Source: CAZDML01 sp964506645
GTDB taxonomy: Bacteria; Elusimicrobiota; Elusimicrobia; 2-01-FULL-59-12
Assembly: GCA_964506645.1 (NCBI GenBank)
Contig: CAZDML010000084.1
Coordinates: forward strand, 1 to 9,230
DNA length: 9,230 nt
Reading direction: 5' to 3'
Of this stretch, positions 7,204-9,230 are shown in pieces; position 1 is the stretch's first letter; every line of letters begins with the position of its first letter. The notes below the pieces were generated by a model. It made no database searches. It was not told where the DNA came from and saw nothing but the letters and a program-made list of their open reading frames with translations. Made by a program: the position numbers and the translations under genes.

Positions 7204-7227
7204 CGCCTCCATGGATTTTCGGAGGCG
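7204..7227 (+). promoter_or_regulatory. Hairpin enclosing the start codon of the third lipoprotein gene
   Basis: CGCCTCC (7204-7210) and GGAGGCG (7221-7227) are perfect inverted repeats forming a 7-bp GC-rich stem with a 10-nt loop that begins with the ATG at 7211. The left arm's CCTCC could instead pair with the G-run at 7194-7199 that acts as the likely Shine-Dalgarno. The structure is seen directly; a role in translation control is inference. It lacks the T-run expected of an intrinsic terminator. Confidence 0.4.
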
Positions 7228-7813
7228 TTCTTCCGCAGTTGTCGCGGCTCTTCTGGTTCTGATCGGATGCGCGACAATGCCAGTGTATATCGCCAAAGAA
7301 TTTGCTGTCCCGCAGACGATTGCTGTTCTCCCAATGGAAAATGGCTCGAATGACTTGGATGCTCCGGCGTATTTACGGCAACTGCTCTTTGATCGTCTTT
7401 CCCGCCGCGGATTTCATCTTATCCCCTTGGCAGATATTGACGCCAAATTGAAGGATGCAGGGTTTACCGATGGGGGACAGCTCCGCGGTGTAGATCCGAA
7501 GAAGATAGGGGAATGGGTGGGGGCCGATGGGCTCTTTTATTCCACGATTGATGAGTTTAAGTACATCAACGTTGGTTTTTATGCGCAGCGCTTGGTCAAA
7601 ATACAGGCGCGCCTCGTTCGGGCAACTACCGGTGAGAAATTATGGGAAACAGAACGCCACGGAACGACACGATTGGTGGCTACAAAGAAAGAAGAAGCCA
7701 AAAAGCTTTTTGCCTCACAGTTAGCCCTACAAGCTATTGAAAAGGCGTCACATACGCCGCTTCGGTTGGAATCGACGATCGCTGTGGATGCTCTGATCGC
7801 GACATTACCTTAA
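7211..7813 (+). CDS. GNA1162/DUF799-family lipoprotein (CsgG-like fold)
   Basis: A 200-residue predicted lipoprotein. MDFRRRSSAVVAALLVLIGC gives a basic N-region, hydrophobic core and lipobox L-I-G-C20 with Ala at +2. The mature domain follows the DUF799/GNA1162 pattern: MPVYIAKEFAVPQTIAVLPM with ENGSND, YLRQLLFDRLSRRGFHLIPL, ADIDAKLKDAGFTDGGQL, KKIGEWVGADGLFYSTIDEF, then QARLVRATTGEKLWETERH. This family shares the alpha/beta fold of CsgG and TolB-N, and its members are often encoded next to CsgG-like lipoproteins, as here. ATG 7211 is chosen because it gives a textbook lipoprotein signal; extending to TTG 7151 or 7118 would overlap the upstream gene and bury the lipobox. A G-run (7194-7199) overlapping the upstream stop is the probable ribosome binding site, with rather long spacing. 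The start lies in a hairpin loop. The usual DUF4810 partner is not visible. Confidence 0.82.
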   Translation: MDFRRRSSAVVAALLVLIGCATMPVYIAKEFAVPQTIAVLPMENGSNDLDAPAYLRQLLFDRLSRRGFHLIPLADIDAKLKDAGFTDGGQLRGVDPKKIGEWVGADGLFYSTIDEFKYINVGFYAQRLVKIQARLVRATTGEKLWETERHGTTRLVATKKEEAKKLFASQLALQAIEKASHTPLRLESTIAVDALIATLP

Positions 7814-7816
7814 ATG

Positions 7817-7822
7817 AAAGGA
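7817..7822 (+). promoter_or_regulatory. Ribosome binding site of the CsgG-like gene
   Basis: AAAGGA six bases before ATG 7829, in the 15-bp gap after the third lipoprotein gene, supports this start. The gap is too short for an independent promoter, so co-transcription is likely. Confidence 0.65.
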
Positions 7823-7828
7823 TAACCT

Positions 7829-8749
7829 ATGAATCGATTGAAATCTGCCTGCTCCATCTTCTTGGCTGGACTTCTCGCGACGGGCTGCGCGCCGTCCACG
7901 AGCGTTAAACAGAAAGAGGCTATGACCATTGATAAGCCCAAGGGGATGGTCGCCCTGAAACGACGTATCGGTGTTGTGGATTTCGAAAATAAAACCAAAT
8001 ATGGCGCTAATCGCTTGGGGACCTCCGCCTCTGATATCCTCATCACGGAACTCGCCAAGTCTGGCAAGTTTATTGTTGTCGAACGCGATAAGATTGGGAA
8101 GCTGATGGAAGAGCAGAAGTTTGGTATGAGTGGTGCCGTGGACCCGAACACCGCCGCCAAAATGGGCCGTATTCTTGGGTTGAATGCCATCGTCACCGGC
8201 GCTATTTCGCAGTTTGGAGAAACGACGGAAGGCTCAGAATACCTGCTGGCACAGTCGAAGCGTCAACTCGTGAAAGCGACGGTGGATATCCGGGTTGTGG
8301 ATGTGGAGACTGGACAAATCCTGTACGCAGATTCTGGCGCCGGTCTGGCGAAGAAGAGCTCCGGGGGTGTTCTCGGGTTGGGGACGCGAGCTGGCTATGA
8401 TGAGACCCTCGAGGGCGAAGCCCTGCGCGCGGCGATAGTGAAGTTTGTGAACAATATTGTGGGCCAGGTCAGCAAAAAACCGTGGAGCTGCCGCGTGGCG
8501 GATGCAGACGGCAGCAGTGTCTATCTCAATGCTGGGCACGACTCCGGTGTCGAGATTGGCACCAAAATGACAACCTATAAGATCGGCAGAGCCATTAAAG
8601 ATCCCTCCTCCGGAATGGTGATTGGGAATACTGAAGAAAAAGGTGCTGAAATCAAAGTCGTACGCTACTTCGGGGACGATGGATCTGTCGCAGAGCTCGT
8701 AAGCGGACCGCTGCCCAGTGCGGGGGATCTCGTCCGGCTGCGTGAATAA
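7829..8749 (+). CDS. CsgG-family lipoprotein with FlgT-C-like C-terminal domain
   Basis: A 306-residue predicted lipoprotein. The signal peptide ends at A-T-G-C20, with Ala at +2. Residues about 45-212 are a CsgG domain: RRIGVVDFENKTKYG, ASDILITELAKSGKFIVVER, DKIGKLMEEQKFGMSGAVDP, AAKMGRILGLNAIVTGAISQ, VDIRVVDVETGQILYADSGA. In curli systems CsgG forms a nonameric outer-membrane channel, but the two segments corresponding to its membrane hairpins (about 128-148 and 167-198) look shorter here, and no csgA, B, E or F gene is visible. Residues about 219-306 form a second domain (SSVYLNAGHDSGVEIGTKMT, RAIKDPSSGMVIG, AELVSGPLPSAGDLVRL) resembling the C-terminal domain of the flagellar H-ring protein FlgT, a fusion seen in many uncharacterised CsgG-like proteins. 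It ends the lipoprotein cluster; the stop is TAA 8747-8749. Function beyond a probable outer-membrane oligomer is unknown. Confidence 0.9.
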   Translation: MNRLKSACSIFLAGLLATGCAPSTSVKQKEAMTIDKPKGMVALKRRIGVVDFENKTKYGANRLGTSASDILITELAKSGKFIVVERDKIGKLMEEQKFGMSGAVDPNTAAKMGRILGLNAIVTGAISQFGETTEGSEYLLAQSKRQLVKATVDIRVVDVETGQILYADSGAGLAKKSSGGVLGLGTRAGYDETLEGEALRAAIVKFVNNIVGQVSKKPWSCRVADADGSSVYLNAGHDSGVEIGTKMTTYKIGRAIKDPSSGMVIGNTEEKGAEIKVVRYFGDDGSVAELVSGPLPSAGDLVRLRE

Positions 8750-8797
8750 AGAGACCCGTTTCGACTCTAACGAAGACAATTTCTAAATCTGGGGTTC

Positions 8798-8804
8798 TAA
8801 GGAG
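8798..8804 (+). promoter_or_regulatory. recA ribosome binding site
   Basis: TAAGGAG followed by six bases and ATG 8811 is a near-ideal Shine-Dalgarno arrangement, as expected for a highly expressed gene. The 61-bp leader upstream contains three TCTAA copies (8766-8770, 8782-8786, 8796-8800), but no E. coli-type (CTG-N10-CAG) or Bacillus-type (GAAC-N4-GTTC) LexA box was seen. Confidence 0.75.
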
Positions 8805-8810
8805 ATAAAC

Positions 8811-9230
8811 ATGGGAAAAGACGAAAGACTCAAAGCGCTAGATCTGGCGATTACACAGATCGAAAAAGATTTTGGACGCGAAGCCATTATGAAACTTGGG
8901 GATAAGGGGATAACGGCGATTGAATCAATTTCAACCGGCGCTCTCCCTCTCGATATCGCGCTCGGTATCGGCGGACTCCCGCGGGGCCGTGTGATTGAAA
9001 TTTATGGCCCGGAGTCCTCGGGTAAGACGACACTGACCCTACAGGTGATTGCCAATGCGCAGCGCAGTGGCGGTATTGCCGCGTTTATCGATGCGGAACA
9101 TGCGCTCGATCCTCAGTATGCCAAACGCTTAGGGGTGGATACCGATAACCTGCTGATCTCTCAGCCGGATTCTGGGGAACAGGCACTCGAAATTACTGAA
9201 ACACTTGTGCGTTCCGGTGCCGTCGATATT
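8811..9230 (+). CDS. recA: Recombinase RecA, N-terminal 140 residues (3' end outside window)
   Basis: RecA forms the ATP-dependent filament on single-stranded DNA for homologous recombination and SOS induction. The translated part begins MGKDERLKALDLAITQIEKD and is clear RecA throughout. SISTGALPLDIALGIGGLPR precedes Walker A GPESSGKTT at residues 66-74, with the ATP-contact Lys at 72 as in E. coli numbering. DAEHALDP puts the catalytic Glu at 96, and LLISQPDSGEQALEI and VRSGAVDI complete the view. The window ends just before the Walker B strand. The early helix reads FGREAIMKLG where most homologues have FGKGSIM or FGKGAIM, a mild lineage-specific change. The gene has its own 61-bp leader and strong ribosome binding site, so it may be transcribed separately from the lipoprotein cluster, though no promoter can be assigned with confidence. 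Confidence 0.98.
   Translation, partial: MGKDERLKALDLAITQIEKDFGREAIMKLGDKGITAIESISTGALPLDIALGIGGLPRGRVIEIYGPESSGKTTLTLQVIANAQRSGGIAAFIDAEHALDPQYAKRLGVDTDNLLISQPDSGEQALEITETLVRSGAVDI

Noticed and set aside
7118..7210. Longer TTG-initiated start for the third lipoprotein gene
   Set aside because: Would overlap the previous gene and place the lipobox about 50 residues in; ATG 7211 gives a standard 19-residue lipoprotein signal.
7814..7825. Three-codon ORF (ATG AAA GGA TAA) overlapping the ribosome binding site of the CsgG-like gene
   Set aside because: Expected by chance at this length; nothing supports translation.
7829..8749. Complete curli secretion system
   Set aside because: Only a CsgG-like protein is present; no CsgA/B repeats or CsgE/F in the window.
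8750..8768. AGAG/CTCT inverted repeat after the CsgG-like gene as a possible terminator
   Set aside because: Only 4 bp of stem and no T-run.
8234..8779. 181-codon open frame on the minus strand opposite the CsgG-like gene
   Set aside because: Opposite a clear CsgG domain; no ribosome binding site or known motif was seen.
8760..8788. Possible sigma-70 promoter for recA (TTCGAC, 17 bp, CTAAAT)
   Set aside because: Too few matches to the consensus boxes to call; recA probably has a promoter, but it cannot be placed by eye.

Overview
All eleven genes in this window lie on the plus strand, are tightly packed and have intact frames. The organism looks like a Gram-negative bacterium: there is a LolA lipoprotein carrier, four predicted lipoproteins with non-Asp residues after the lipobox Cys, and a CsgG-type outer-membrane lipoprotein. 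Base composition looks moderate (roughly half G+C by eye). A run of ten N's inside pgsA suggests a draft or metagenome-assembled scaffold. The gene order ftsK - lolA - rodZ-like - pgsA - pgpA ... recA resembles what is seen in several under-sampled Gram-negative phyla (for example Omnitrophota or Elusimicrobiota) and in some Deltaproteobacteria-like lineages. That placement is inference and weakly held.

Region 1 (1-5562) is a housekeeping block for cell envelope and division. It holds the C-terminal end of the FtsK DNA translocase, LolA, a RodZ/HTH-type morphogenesis protein, then PgsA and PgpA, which catalyse consecutive steps of phosphatidylglycerol synthesis, and finally a DUF255/YyaL-type thioredoxin-fold plus alpha/alpha-barrel protein. 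The last four genes are joined by abutting or 4-bp overlapping stop/start codons (TAA|ATG, GTGA, ATGA, ATGA), so they are probably one translationally coupled operon.

Region 2 (5563-8749) is the most interesting part: four consecutive small lipoprotein genes. They appear to be built from a limited set of shared modules. An LPP20/FlgT-N-like domain occurs in the first two. A CsgG/TolB-N-like domain is clear in the last two and probable in the second. A FlgT-C-like domain sits at the end of the last. The set resembles a re-sorted version of the Vibrio FlgT/FlgO/FlgP and the CsgG/GNA1162 lipoprotein groups, and may form an outer-membrane-associated ring or complex of unknown job. No flagellar or curli gene is visible here. 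LolA, encoded upstream, is the carrier expected to deliver such lipoproteins to the outer membrane.

Region 3 (8750-9230) is a 61-bp leader and the first 140 codons of recA, which runs off the window. No RNA genes, mobile elements or CRISPR arrays were seen, and no stretch longer than about 60 bp lacks a gene.
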